The notes under the pieces were generated by a model. The model was not told where the DNA came from. It was given only the letters and a program-made list of their open reading frames with translations, and made no database searches. The position numbers were made by a program, and so were the translations under genes. From Luteolibacter pohnpeiensis (GTDB taxonomy: Bacteria; Verrucomicrobiota; Verrucomicrobiia; Verrucomicrobiales; Akkermansiaceae), in NCBI RefSeq assembly GCF_016595435.1, contig NZ_JAENIJ010000022.1:17209-81208 (forward strand): 64,000 bases of DNA, written 5' to 3'. Below, piece after piece: positions 1-7,656 of this stretch; position 1 is the first letter of the stretch; every line of letters starts with the position of its first letter.

Positions 1-335
1 ACAACCAGCCAGGAGCGGTGCGGGCATCCGTTGGATCGACGGTATCCGGCGCCGTCCCTTGCGCCGCGAATCGTCCAGTCATGAAAAGTCCCGATGGTCG
101 CGCCGACAACCAGCCAGAAGCGGCGCGAACCATCGATTTGATTAGCGAAAGAGCGTCTGTCCCGAGATCACTCTTCCGCCCAGCCAAGAAAACCGCCGGA
201 CGCCGCGCCGACAACCAGCCAGGAGCGGTGCGGACATCCGTTGGGCATGTTGGGGAAAATCCTGTCCCGAGGATTCTCCCGCTGCCGGAAAAAATTCCCA
301 ACGCCGACGAGCAAGCGAGAGCGGCCGGAGCCGCT
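1..335. repeat. Degenerate 105-bp tandem repeat downstream of mraZ
   Basis: The core ACAACCAGCCAGGAGCGG occurs at 1, at 106 (two changes early in the unit) and at 211, so the period is exactly 105 bp. The start of the window cuts the array. The bases between cores also align in part: CTGTCCCGAG follows the second and third cores, and GCGCCG precedes the second and third. A decayed fourth unit is visible from about 270 to 335 and ends in a small hairpin (AGCGGC/GCCGCT, 320-335). The period is a multiple of three, so frames stay open across it on both strands, but the products look like repeat translations rather than genes. The array occupies the place where rsmH would normally follow mraZ. 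Confidence 0.75.
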
Positions 336-417
336 GTGGGGCGGACCGCTTGCTTCGACGGGGTTGGTGGGGTGAACAGCATGTTGCTGTTGGGTGTGTT
401 GTTTGGTGAAAATGAAA

Positions 418-870
418 TCAGTCGTAGGTTCCAAGATCGTCTTCTTCGGCTTCGCCGAATTCGATCTCCATGGCTTTCTGGTAGTAGGCTTCGTTCCAGA
501 GCTCGAAGTAGGAATTGCGGCCCAGCAGGACCACAGAACCTTCCGGCTTCAGATGCGCGCTTTCGCTCAAATCTTTGGGAACCAGTAGCTTCCCCTGCTC
601 ATTGACGATTACCTCGCGGCAGCGCCCCGCAAGACGCCCCAGCCTTCTGGTTTTGTCCGCGGTGGTCAGTTCCGCTTCCTGAATGTCTCGAACCCGGCGC
701 TCATAGTCCGCACGTGGCAAGACCTTCACCACCGGCATGTCGTGACTCTTGGCCAACATCAAAATCAAGGACTCCCCTACAGGAGGCCGATACCCACTCG
801 GAATGGAGGTCCGATATTTCGGATCCATTTTGTGGATATGAAAACCCAGGAAAGTCTGACCGGTATCAAT
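418..870 (-). CDS. mraZ: MraZ-like transcriptional regulator of the division/cell-wall cluster
   Basis: MraZ (AbrB/SpoVT fold, two tandem domains) binds upstream of the dcw cluster and represses it. The first half carries FLGFHIHKMDPKYRTSIP, the family opening with its D-x-x-x-R element. The second half has VNEQGKLLVP, followed by LKPEGSVVLLGRNSYFELW as in MraZ. The second D-x-x-x-R is altered to N-E-Q-G-K, and the usual K-G-R of the first has become K-Y-R. No ATG gives a full-length protein. I chose the TTG at 870, six codons before FLGF, which matches the normal family N-terminus; an in-frame TTG at 915 is the alternative. No rsmH follows within the 417 bases left in the window. Confidence 0.85.
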   Translation of the reverse strand: MDTGQTFLGFHIHKMDPKYRTSIPSGYRPPVGESLILMLAKSHDMPVVKVLPRADYERRVRDIQEAELTTADKTRRLGRLAGRCREVIVNEQGKLLVPKDLSESAHLKPEGSVVLLGRNSYFELWNEAYYQKAMEIEFGEAEEDDLGTYD

Positions 871-911
871 CAAGAGGAAAACTACAGTGCGCCGAAGTTC
901 TCTCAAATACA

Positions 912-940
912 CCAAAACTCACCAATGGCGTCAATTCCAA
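912..940 (-). promoter_or_regulatory. Candidate MraZ operator, TTGG direct repeats upstream of mraZ
   Basis: On the minus strand TTGG recurs at 937-940, 922-925 and 912-915, with spacings of 15 and 10 bp, on one face of the helix for the last two (TTGGTGAG and TTGGTGTA). MraZ proteins are known to bind short direct G-rich repeats at about 10-bp spacing just upstream of their own gene. The assignment rests on spacing and position alone. Confidence 0.3.
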
Positions 941-990
941 ACTAAATGCCGGATCGTAAAATTTTAGATCGCTTATTTTTAACAACTTAC

Positions 991-1019
991 AGGATAAATG
1001 CGAATGGGTTAATCATCAA
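991..1019 (-). promoter_or_regulatory. Weak sigma-70-like promoter candidate for mraZ
   Basis: On the minus strand TTGATG (1014-1019) is followed after 17 bases by TATCCT (991-996). Each hexamer matches the consensus at four of six positions. It lies in an A/T-rich stretch upstream of the TTGG repeats and would give a leader of roughly 110 bases. Confidence 0.25.
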
Positions 1020-1250
1020 GTTTTCCAAAATTTTTTAACCCCAACTGAAGTTTTTAAACAAAATTGCGCTCTCAAGCAATGTAAGTAATATCGGGGATTC
1101 GATCAATCTCAATGGCATTCAGCAAGCCAAGTGTACTGAAAAACTCTCAAAACCACCTTCCGAGGCACCTCAATGGAGAAAACCGAAAAAAGGGTGAACT
1201 TGTGGCGTTTTTGCTCGCGAATCGCCATCCCCTCTTCGGAAATCAACATC

Positions 1251-1550
1251 ATGAACGCCGCCGAACTCGCTCAATCCGCCGCAAATGATGCCACACCACC
1301 ACCGGGCATCAGCCCAGCGTTGCGCGCCTTATGGTTGGCAAGAGCTGGAAATTGGGAGGCCGCCCATGATCTTTGCCAAGACATTCCCGGGAAAACCGGC
1401 AGCTGGATTCACGCATGGCTGCACCGGGAAGAGGGCGACCAGTTCAATGCCGAATACTGGTATGGCCGCGCAGGAAAGCCCGTTCCTCCGCGCACCATGC
1501 CGTTGGCAGAAGAATGGATGAAAATCGCCGACGCCCTCTCCGGGGATTGA
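1251..1550 (+). CDS. Small conserved hypothetical protein, TPR-like
   Basis: This 99-residue soluble protein has no assigned function. It begins at the ATG giving MNAAELAQSA and contains ALRALWLARAGNWEAAHDLC and SWIHAWLHREEGD followed by AEYWYGRAGK. The pattern of small and aromatic residues is that of one or two tetratricopeptide-like helical hairpins. I recognise this as a conserved short protein but know no named family. The reading frame is open from 1173, but the extra N-terminal codons lack family character. It ends 8 bp from the convergent M42 peptidase gene, with no terminator between them. Confidence 0.7.
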   Translation: MNAAELAQSAANDATPPPGISPALRALWLARAGNWEAAHDLCQDIPGKTGSWIHAWLHREEGDQFNAEYWYGRAGKPVPPRTMPLAEEWMKIADALSGD

Positions 1551-1558
1551 GCTCTGAC

Positions 1559-2638
1559 TCACAAATACCGGGTCAGCTCATCCACCGTGGTCTGATCCAG
1601 CTTTTTGGCCAAGGCCACGGCCAAATTGACCATGCACTCGTAGTCTTTGAGATCGATGATGGCGTTGTGAGAATGAATGTATCGCGCTGGTACACCGAGC
1701 ACAATGCTTGGAACCCCTTCATTGGCCAGATGGAATGAACCCGCGTCTGTTCCTCCGGCACGGCGCATGGCGATCTGATGACTGATTCCTTCTTTCCGTG
1801 CGGTATCGATGGCAAGATGTGCCAAGCGCGGGTTCATGATGGCGCTGGGGTCAAACATCCGAATCTGGACACCGCCCCCCAAGCGGCCTTGGGAATCCGC
1901 ATGGGACATCCCAGGCGTATCATCCGCCGGCGGCCCTTCGAGCACGATCGCGACGTCCGGTTTGATGTAATTCGCGGCCGTTTTGGCACCACGCAGACCC
2001 ACTTCCTCCTGCACCGTCCCACCAAAAATCAACCGGTTCGGATAGGTCGATTGAGTGAGAATTTGTCCCGCCTGAATCGCCCCGGCCATGCCAACTCGAT
2101 TGTCGAACGCCTTGGCCATGAACCAGTCCTTTTGCTTCATCGGTGTGAATGGCGACCATGGTGCGATTGGATCTCCCAGTGAAACCCCAAAAACCTCCTG
2201 CGCCTCGCGCCGTGATGTTGCACCGATGTCGATGAAAAGCTGATCGATGGTCATGACCTGACTACGCTGGGCCGCTGTCAGTTGATGCGGTGGCTTTGAG
2301 GCGACCACACCGTGGATTTTTTCACCACTCCGCGTCAGAACCTCCACGCGCTGGGCCAATAAATTGTGTTCCCACCAACCACCAACAGCCACGAAGGAAA
2401 TGAACCCATCGAGCGTGATCGATTGCACCATGAATCCCACTTCATCCATGTGACCGGCGATCAATACGCGCGGCCCTGGAGCGTCCGTCTCGCAAAAGAC
2501 CGAGCCGTTTTTGTCCGTGGAAAGATTTCCGCAGCCTTCCATCTCATCCACAAAAATTGCCCGGACTTCATCCTCGTGACCGGAAACCGAGTGGGCTTCC
2601 GTCAATTCCTGTAAAAGAGAAACGGCCTTCTGACGCAT
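1559..2638 (-). CDS. M42 family metallopeptidase (glutamyl aminopeptidase/cellulase M type)
   Basis: A cytoplasmic dinuclear-zinc aminopeptidase of the M42 family (PepA/FrvX/CelM), which usually forms large tetrahedral assemblies and removes N-terminal residues from peptides. Family landmarks are AGHMDEVGF (61-69, ligand His63 and general-base region Asp65), KAFDNRVG (Asp179 bridging ligand), VQEEVGLRGA (Glu211/Glu212, catalytic base and ligand), the acidic LEGPPADD segment (ligand near 234) and YIHSHN (His322). At 359 residues it has the usual length, and all expected ligands are present. It is the last of four minus-strand genes starting with the FmdB-like gene, 48 bp behind its neighbour. 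Substrate specificity cannot be read from the sequence. Confidence 0.93.
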   Translation of the reverse strand: MRQKAVSLLQELTEAHSVSGHEDEVRAIFVDEMEGCGNLSTDKNGSVFCETDAPGPRVLIAGHMDEVGFMVQSITLDGFISFVAVGGWWEHNLLAQRVEVLTRSGEKIHGVVASKPPHQLTAAQRSQVMTIDQLFIDIGATSRREAQEVFGVSLGDPIAPWSPFTPMKQKDWFMAKAFDNRVGMAGAIQAGQILTQSTYPNRLIFGGTVQEEVGLRGAKTAANYIKPDVAIVLEGPPADDTPGMSHADSQGRLGGGVQIRMFDPSAIMNPRLAHLAIDTARKEGISHQIAMRRAGGTDAGSFHLANEGVPSIVLGVPARYIHSHNAIIDLKDYECMVNLAVALAKKLDQTTVDELTRYL

Positions 2639-2686
2639 GGCGAAATCTCACTTCAGAGCCAGCCCCGTACCAAGCCTCAATTTTGC

Positions 2687-4156
2687 TCAATGAGCGGGTT
2701 CAGGCGCTTCTGGATCATCGGAACGATCAAACAGTTTCTCCATGCGATCCAGATAATTGGAGATTTCGTCATCGCGAGTTTTCGGCTTCGATTTCAGCCG
2801 CTCCTTCAATTTCAGATAGTCATCAAATTCACCACTGGTCTCGCGCGCTCTGGTGATTTCGAACCAATCCAGAACATCCCTTCCGCGATCAGCCCGGGTG
2901 GACATCACGCTGCGATGCTCCTGCAGTTCCTGGATTTTTGCCGCAAGACCGTTGGAATCACCGTGCGATATCGAGCTCAGCACGGATTGGTATTCTTGAA
3001 GCAAAGGGCGGTAAGAGGGAAAGCAGCGATAACTCAATCGCAACAGGGCATCTTCCGCGATTTTTACCGCGTCGGCCCGCTCGCCAGCATCCAACTTGAT
3101 CACTTCCTCCCAAGAACCTAGCGGCACATCTTTGGATTCGCCATCCTTGTTGCGGAAACGAAGCCGCAAAATGTCCTCCAGCCCTTTTTCCGTATCCTGA
3201 ATCGTCAGGATGTCCGTTAAGGGAGGTGTTCCATTCATCGCAAGCTGGAGCATCCACCACTTGGCCATGCTGGTTTCGGACAAATTCAGTTCCGGGAAAT
3301 ACTTTCTCAACAAGTAGGGCATTTCTCCTTGGTAAGAGGCAGCTTCACCGAGGAAGTCATGAAAGCCTTCTTTTCCCTTCGGCTGCTCTAACAACGCCAG
3401 CACCAATGCCCCCGATGAAACCTGGAACGCCGCACGGGTGGCAGCATCCAGATTCGCCCAGTCTTCCTGTTTCACCGCAAAAAGACCATCGAGCTTGAAA
3501 AGCCCACCCCGCTTGAACAAGGCATCATACAAACGTCGATCGCTCTCGCCATTTTTCCAAGAGATGGCTTCGGTCATTCCCGCAACAAGCCAAGCAGGAA
3601 CTAACAACGGAGTTGTCGAAGCAGTCGGCCGATCCCGTAGCGCCCGTTCGTAAATCAGCGACTCAAGCACGCCGCGATTCAACAGATCCTTCTGAAGCCC
3701 CCTGCCCATGTGCATGAACAAGTTCAACCGGTAGCCAGCTTCATTGAAGGTGCTCTGCACCGCCAACGATCGCCGTGGAAGCGGATCGCCCTGTTTGCCG
3801 ACCAAAGTGATCACGATCGGGATCACTGGGGCTTTCGCATCCGGCTGCGGCTGGTCGTCTTGTTGTTCGGTTTCCCCTAGCAGTTTTAAAAAATCCGCCT
3901 TCGTTTGCTCAGCCAAAATCGCGACCATTCCGCGTTGCGTACCATCTCCCCCGAGCACCTCAAACTGATGCGAGCTGCTGATCACCTTCTCCACTTGAGG
4001 ACCGATTTGCGGCGGCTCAACAATCGGAAGATCGACGGGCGGCAATTCTGCGGGTGCCTGCTCCAGCGGTGGAGCCTCCACCTCGGGTTGCGAATCCTGA
4101 GCAAAGCACCAACTGGTGGTGATCAGCGCGGAGATGATCAGGCTTTTCGCTTTCAT
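2687..4156 (-). CDS. Secreted hypothetical protein, possible inactive peptidase-MA-like
   Basis: A 489-residue exported protein. It starts with a signal peptide (MKAKSLIISALITTSWCFAQ, cleavage probably after A19) and then a proline/glutamate-rich linker. The middle contains LVPAWLVAGMTEAISW, which has the shape of the helix that carries the zinc-binding H-E in peptidase-MA-like proteins (P-x-W-L-x-x-G-x-x-E), but I see no upstream HExxH, so a catalytic role is doubtful. The C-terminal 120 residues are charged and probably helical. It follows the membrane-protein gene by 10 bp and precedes the M42 peptidase by 48 bp, so cotranscription is likely. Function unknown. Confidence 0.75.
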   Translation of the reverse strand: MKAKSLIISALITTSWCFAQDSQPEVEAPPLEQAPAELPPVDLPIVEPPQIGPQVEKVISSSHQFEVLGGDGTQRGMVAILAEQTKADFLKLLGETEQQDDQPQPDAKAPVIPIVITLVGKQGDPLPRRSLAVQSTFNEAGYRLNLFMHMGRGLQKDLLNRGVLESLIYERALRDRPTASTTPLLVPAWLVAGMTEAISWKNGESDRRLYDALFKRGGLFKLDGLFAVKQEDWANLDAATRAAFQVSSGALVLALLEQPKGKEGFHDFLGEAASYQGEMPYLLRKYFPELNLSETSMAKWWMLQLAMNGTPPLTDILTIQDTEKGLEDILRLRFRNKDGESKDVPLGSWEEVIKLDAGERADAVKIAEDALLRLSYRCFPSYRPLLQEYQSVLSSISHGDSNGLAAKIQELQEHRSVMSTRADRGRDVLDWFEITRARETSGEFDDYLKLKERLKSKPKTRDDEISNYLDRMEKLFDRSDDPEAPEPAH

Positions 4157-4166
4157 GAAGAGTAGC

Positions 4167-4835
4167 TTAGAACGGCGAAGGCTGCCCCAAGCCCATTTGA
4201 TCCGGCAACCTAGGCTGCAGAATCAAGCGATCTCCATCAATCTTGAGCACCGCCATTTTCCTGGCGATTTCGATTTCCGGTTCCAGCGCTTTTGCCAGAT
4301 TGCGATAGGATGGGAGCACCAGCAGCAGAAATCCTTGCGGCACCACCAGCTTTCCGAATCTGCCGCCACTCAAGGGCTTGGGGAGTCCGCTGAAGTATCT
4401 GCCACCTTCGAATTGGAGTTCTCCCGATTCCTCGTTCAATTTCAAAAACATCGATACCGTGAACGGCTTTCCGAAAACGGTTCGCTCCGTGATCACCTCG
4501 GCACGGCCATCCTCCATTCGGATCCACACGCCTTTCAGTTTAACCATGCCGGAGAACCAACCACCCTGCTTCATATCAAGGGATTGGTAAATCCAGGCAT
4601 TTAGCTGCTCCTCATTCAGTGGCAGCGGATAGCCGCGATTCAATGAGTTCTGCAATACCGCACGCATGTCGCGCTGCTGCACCTTGTCGATGCCGACATA
4701 ACCGCCGATGTCCGTCAGATCCTGCGGCTGAGCAACAAAATAGAGCGCGACGACCAGTCCCACCGTGCAAACGAGCAGCGCCAGCGATACCAGCGTGCCG
4801 AAACAGCCCTTCTTCTTTGGTTCGTCTTCGCTCAT
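4167..4835 (-). CDS. Single-pass membrane protein of unknown function
   Basis: A 222-residue protein with a short charged N-terminus (MSEDEPKKKGCFGTLVSLAL), one transmembrane segment at about 14-34 and a C-terminal extracytoplasmic domain that looks beta-rich (VKLKGVWIRMEDGRAEVITE and following). The frame is open back to 4940, but that would overlap the fmdB-like gene. The ATG at 4835, just before the hydrophobic segment, gives a conventional membrane anchor and a 43-bp gap to the upstream gene. It lies 10 bp from the following secreted-protein gene. I do not recognise the family. Confidence 0.75.
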   Translation of the reverse strand: MSEDEPKKKGCFGTLVSLALLVCTVGLVVALYFVAQPQDLTDIGGYVGIDKVQQRDMRAVLQNSLNRGYPLPLNEEQLNAWIYQSLDMKQGGWFSGMVKLKGVWIRMEDGRAEVITERTVFGKPFTVSMFLKLNEESGELQFEGGRYFSGLPKPLSGGRFGKLVVPQGFLLLVLPSYRNLAKALEPEIEIARKMAVLKIDGDRLILQPRLPDQMGLGQPSPF

Positions 4836-4878
4836 GGGTGGCGTTCTAACATGCGAGTCGTTTTCTGGCAAAAAGAAC

Positions 4879-5154
4879 TCATTCAGCGGATTTAGGTCCA
4901 GCGCTGTCGGACTTTTTCTCAGATTTGCCACTTCCGCCATCGGCCTTAGCGCCAGCTTGGTAGGAGGATGACCGATAGTCGGTCTGATAAAATCCAGTCC
5001 CCTTGAAAATCAACCCGCCGCCTGTCCCCAGAAGACGCTTCACTTGACCGCCGCATCCTGGCTCCGGGCAGTCAGTCAGTTTGGCATCATTCATACTTTG
5101 GAAAACCTCAAAACGTTTTCCGCACTTTTGACATTCGTAGTCGTAGTTGGGCAT
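4879..5154 (-). CDS. FmdB-family zinc ribbon protein
   Basis: A 91-residue member of the FmdB/CxxC_CxxC_SSSS regulatory-protein family. MPNYDYECQKCGKRFEVFQS and CPEPGCGG supply two Cys pairs for a zinc ribbon (C8/C11 and C29/C34). The family VKRLLGTGGGLIFKGTGFY signature follows, and the tail is low-complexity, rich in Gly, Ser and Lys (residues 65-91). The first gene of a probable four-gene minus-strand unit. Members of the family are predicted regulators, but the molecular role is not established. Confidence 0.92.
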   Translation of the reverse strand: MPNYDYECQKCGKRFEVFQSMNDAKLTDCPEPGCGGQVKRLLGTGGGLIFKGTGFYQTDYRSSSYQAGAKADGGSGKSEKKSDSAGPKSAE

Positions 5155-5386
5155 ACAGTCTAGCTCCCGTTACCAAAGTCCAAAGCTGGGCGCAACCCCA
5201 TCGGCGGGAATATTTCGCTCTGATTCCGGGGTTCCGTTGATTTCCCGATGAAATACCTGGCAAAAGCACTATCTTGCCGCCCCTTCGCTTAGGACCCGAG
5301 GAATAACCCCGTGGTCTAATGCGTCTCACTTGCACAAATGGGTGATCTGTTCACTTGACCTCATCGCCCATCCAATCAAACCTCCC

Positions 5387-6010
5387 ATGTTCATGAAATT
5401 CATTTCCCCGCTTGCCCCAATCATCGCACTGAGCGCTCCCGGGCTTTTGCTAACCTCATGCTTTTCCAACCCTGGCTCGGATTATCTGGCAGGCATTGGC
5501 GGTCCGGTGCAGCGCCAGACTTCCGGCGAATATCACAAGCCACCTGCCATTCCGGATGATGTCTCGTATTGGGACGGCGACGGCGTGCAAGGCTCTCCGT
5601 TGGTGAAAATCAACCGCGCCCAACAAAAGGCCTTTTTCTACAAAGGCGGAGTACTTGTCGGCGTATCCCGCATTTCCTCAGGAGATGAAGATCATGGCAC
5701 CCCACCGGGGACTTATAAAATCACGGAAAAAGACAAAGATCACGGTTCTTCGGTTTATGGCGTTTTCAAAGACGCGGCGGGTCACACGATTGATGACGAT
5801 GTCGACATTCGCGTGAAGCCGGTTCCACCTGGTGCCCACTTTGTTAAAGCACCGATGCCGAATTTCATGCGCTTCAACGGTGGTGTTGGCATGCACACCG
5901 GTTACCTGCCCGGCTACGCGGCATCCCACGGATGCGTCCGCATGCCGAATCACATGGCGGAGAAATTCTTTGAAAACACGCAGGTCGGCACCCCTGTGAT
6001 CGTCGAATGA
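5387..6010 (+). CDS. L,D-transpeptidase lipoprotein (YkuD domain)
   Basis: Predicted periplasmic cysteine transpeptidase that forms 3-3 peptidoglycan cross-links or attaches proteins to peptidoglycan. The N-terminus from ATG 5387 (or 5393) is a lipoprotein signal ending in LLLTSC, with Cys25 as the lipidated residue. The YkuD domain runs from about residue 75 to the end, with MHTGYLPGYAASHGCVRMP holding the catalytic His181 and Cys183 (S-H-G-C-x-R). The frame extends upstream to 5330, but that would bury the signal peptide. The stop overlaps the rhodanese start by four bases, so the two are probably translated together. Confidence 0.92.
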   Translation: MFMKFISPLAPIIALSAPGLLLTSCFSNPGSDYLAGIGGPVQRQTSGEYHKPPAIPDDVSYWDGDGVQGSPLVKINRAQQKAFFYKGGVLVGVSRISSGDEDHGTPPGTYKITEKDKDHGSSVYGVFKDAAGHTIDDDVDIRVKPVPPGAHFVKAPMPNFMRFNGGVGMHTGYLPGYAASHGCVRMPNHMAEKFFENTQVGTPVIVE

Positions 6011-6366
6011 GTTCGTTTTTACCCGATCCTGCCACGACTGCTGAGATCTCCCCTTCAGCAGTCGCCGCTTGGATCAACCTTCCTCCGGATCAACGACCAC
6101 GACTCATCGACTGTCGGGAGGCGGATGAGCTGGCGATTTGCAAACTTCCGGGCATCGAATGGATTCCATTGGGTGCCTTTCCCGAAAGATGGCAGGCTTT
6201 AATCAGCAATCCGAATCTGGGCGTCGTCATCTACTGCCACCACGGCATGCGCTCGCTCCACGCCGCCATGTTTCTCCGCTCAAAGGGATGCGCGAATGCA
6301 TTCTCGATGTCCGGCGGAATCGACCTTTGGTCGACCTCCGTCGATCCTGATATTCCACGCTATTGA
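6007..6366 (+). CDS. Single-domain rhodanese-like protein
   Basis: A 119-residue rhodanese-fold sulfurtransferase or phosphatase-like domain. The active-site loop is CHHGMRS with Cys77 as the persulfide-carrying residue (C-x-x-G-x-R). LIDCREADELAICKLPG is the conserved CH2A-like region, and SMSGGIDLW is the closing motif. The start ATGA overlaps the stop of the L,D-transpeptidase gene. The biological substrate cannot be told from the sequence. Confidence 0.92.
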   Translation: MSSFLPDPATTAEISPSAVAAWINLPPDQRPRLIDCREADELAICKLPGIEWIPLGAFPERWQALISNPNLGVVIYCHHGMRSLHAAMFLRSKGCANAFSMSGGIDLWSTSVDPDIPRY

Positions 6367-6476
6367 GTCGCCCTCAGCCGAAGACACCATCACTCGCTGG
6401 CTTGAGGCGCGACTGATCCCGGTGTTGGTTGCGTTCCGGAGCAAACCGTGTCAATCTGACGCGCAACCGCATCCCT

Positions 6477-7646
6477 GTGTCTGTGCAATCCGGCTTCCTT
6501 GAAAAACTAATCGCTCGGCTTGATCGCGTTGAGCCCAGCGAGGTTCAACAAATTCTCGTTCGGCTAATCCGGGAGAAAGGTTTTTTAACCAAAGTCTTCG
6601 ATGCCTTGCACGAAGGGGTCATCATCATCGATCACGATGGGATGATCGAATTCATCAATCCGGCCGCTTGCCAGTTTTTCGGCCTCAAGGCTGAAAAAGC
6701 AATCGGTCAAAAAATCTCCAGCCAGATCCGCGGTCTGGACTGGAAAATCCTCAGCAAACCCGGTCGCACGATTTCCCGTGATCTGGAAATCTTCTATCCA
6801 GAAAACCGCTATCTGAATTTTTACCTCGCGCCGATCGAAGACACCGGCAGCCCGCTTGGGCATGTCATGCTGATCCGCGACTTGACCGTAACCCGAGCCG
6901 AAGCCGAGCAAACTCTGGAATCCGAGCGCCTCAATGCTCTCACCCTCTTGGCTGCAGGTGTAGCTCATGAAATCGGCAACCCATTAAATTCGCTCGACAT
7001 TCATTTGCAGCTACTTGGGAGAAAAATCCGTAAACTCCCCCCCGGCGATCGGCCAGCGCTTGAAGAGCACCTTTCGACCGCACGGCAGGAAATCCAGCGA
7101 TTAGACACCATCTTAAAGCAATTCCTGCACGCCGTGCGCCCCACGGCGGCAGTGCGTGAACGGTGCGATATTCACCAGATTTTGCATGAAACCCTGAAGT
7201 TATTGGAACCAGAGCTGGCATCTCGACACATCGCGGTGCAGCTGGATCTGGCGCAGAATTTACCTCCGGCCCAGCTCGATCCCGGGCAATTTCAGCAGAT
7301 TTTCTACAATCTCATCAAAAACGCCTATCAGGCGCTACCCAGTGAAAACGGTCGCATCATTCTGCAGACGAAATTCAGCGAGTATGAGTTTCTCATCACC
7401 ATCCAGGATAACGGCACCGGTATTTCTCCAGAGCACATGGGCGCGCTATTCGAGCCTTACCGCACCACCAAGCAATCCGGGACCGGGCTAGGACTCCTCA
7501 TTGTCCGCCGCATGATCCGGGAACATGCAGGAGAAATTGAGATCGAAAGCGAAGAGGGTCACGGCACCCGAATTCTCATCCGCCTGCCAAGAACCGAACG
7601 GACGGTACGCTTACTGGGTCCACCTACTCCAACCATCGATCTCTAA
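6477..7646 (+). CDS. NtrB-like PAS sensor histidine kinase
   Basis: A soluble two-component kinase of about 389 residues with no transmembrane segment. A PAS domain (VFDALHEGVIIIDHDGMIEF and FINPAACQFFGL) is followed by a HisKA domain with phospho-acceptor His about residue 164 (AAGVAHEIGNPLNSL). The ATPase core has an N box (NLIKNAYQAL), G1 (DNGTGI) and G2 (GTGLGL). Start codons are ambiguous: GTG at 6477 or 6483 gives an N-terminus that begins just before the first helix, and the frame is open from a TTG at 6429. The cognate regulator follows 10 bp later, as in NtrB/NtrC pairs. The signal is unknown. Confidence 0.9.
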   Translation: MSVQSGFLEKLIARLDRVEPSEVQQILVRLIREKGFLTKVFDALHEGVIIIDHDGMIEFINPAACQFFGLKAEKAIGQKISSQIRGLDWKILSKPGRTISRDLEIFYPENRYLNFYLAPIEDTGSPLGHVMLIRDLTVTRAEAEQTLESERLNALTLLAAGVAHEIGNPLNSLDIHLQLLGRKIRKLPPGDRPALEEHLSTARQEIQRLDTILKQFLHAVRPTAAVRERCDIHQILHETLKLLEPELASRHIAVQLDLAQNLPPAQLDPGQFQQIFYNLIKNAYQALPSENGRIILQTKFSEYEFLITIQDNGTGISPEHMGALFEPYRTTKQSGTGLGLLIVRRMIREHAGEIEIESEEGHGTRILIRLPRTERTVRLLGPPTPTIDL

Positions 7647-7656
7647 AGCTACTGCC

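Larger units (their letters stand above)
871..1250. other. Intergenic region between divergent mraZ and a small conserved gene
   Basis: This 380-bp A/T-rich region separates mraZ (minus) from the next plus-strand gene. It holds the promoter and operator candidates listed separately. No RNA gene, terminator or supported reading frame was seen. The upstream codons from 1173 that extend the next gene in frame were judged non-coding. Confidence 0.5.

Noticed and set aside
1..335. CRISPR array
   Set aside because: The repeated unit is 105 bp, decayed and without unique spacers of regular length.
18..605. Long plus-strand open frame with a 35-residue period
   Set aside because: It is a translation of the 105-bp DNA repeat that runs on into mraZ on the opposite strand. 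It has no plausible start or protein family.
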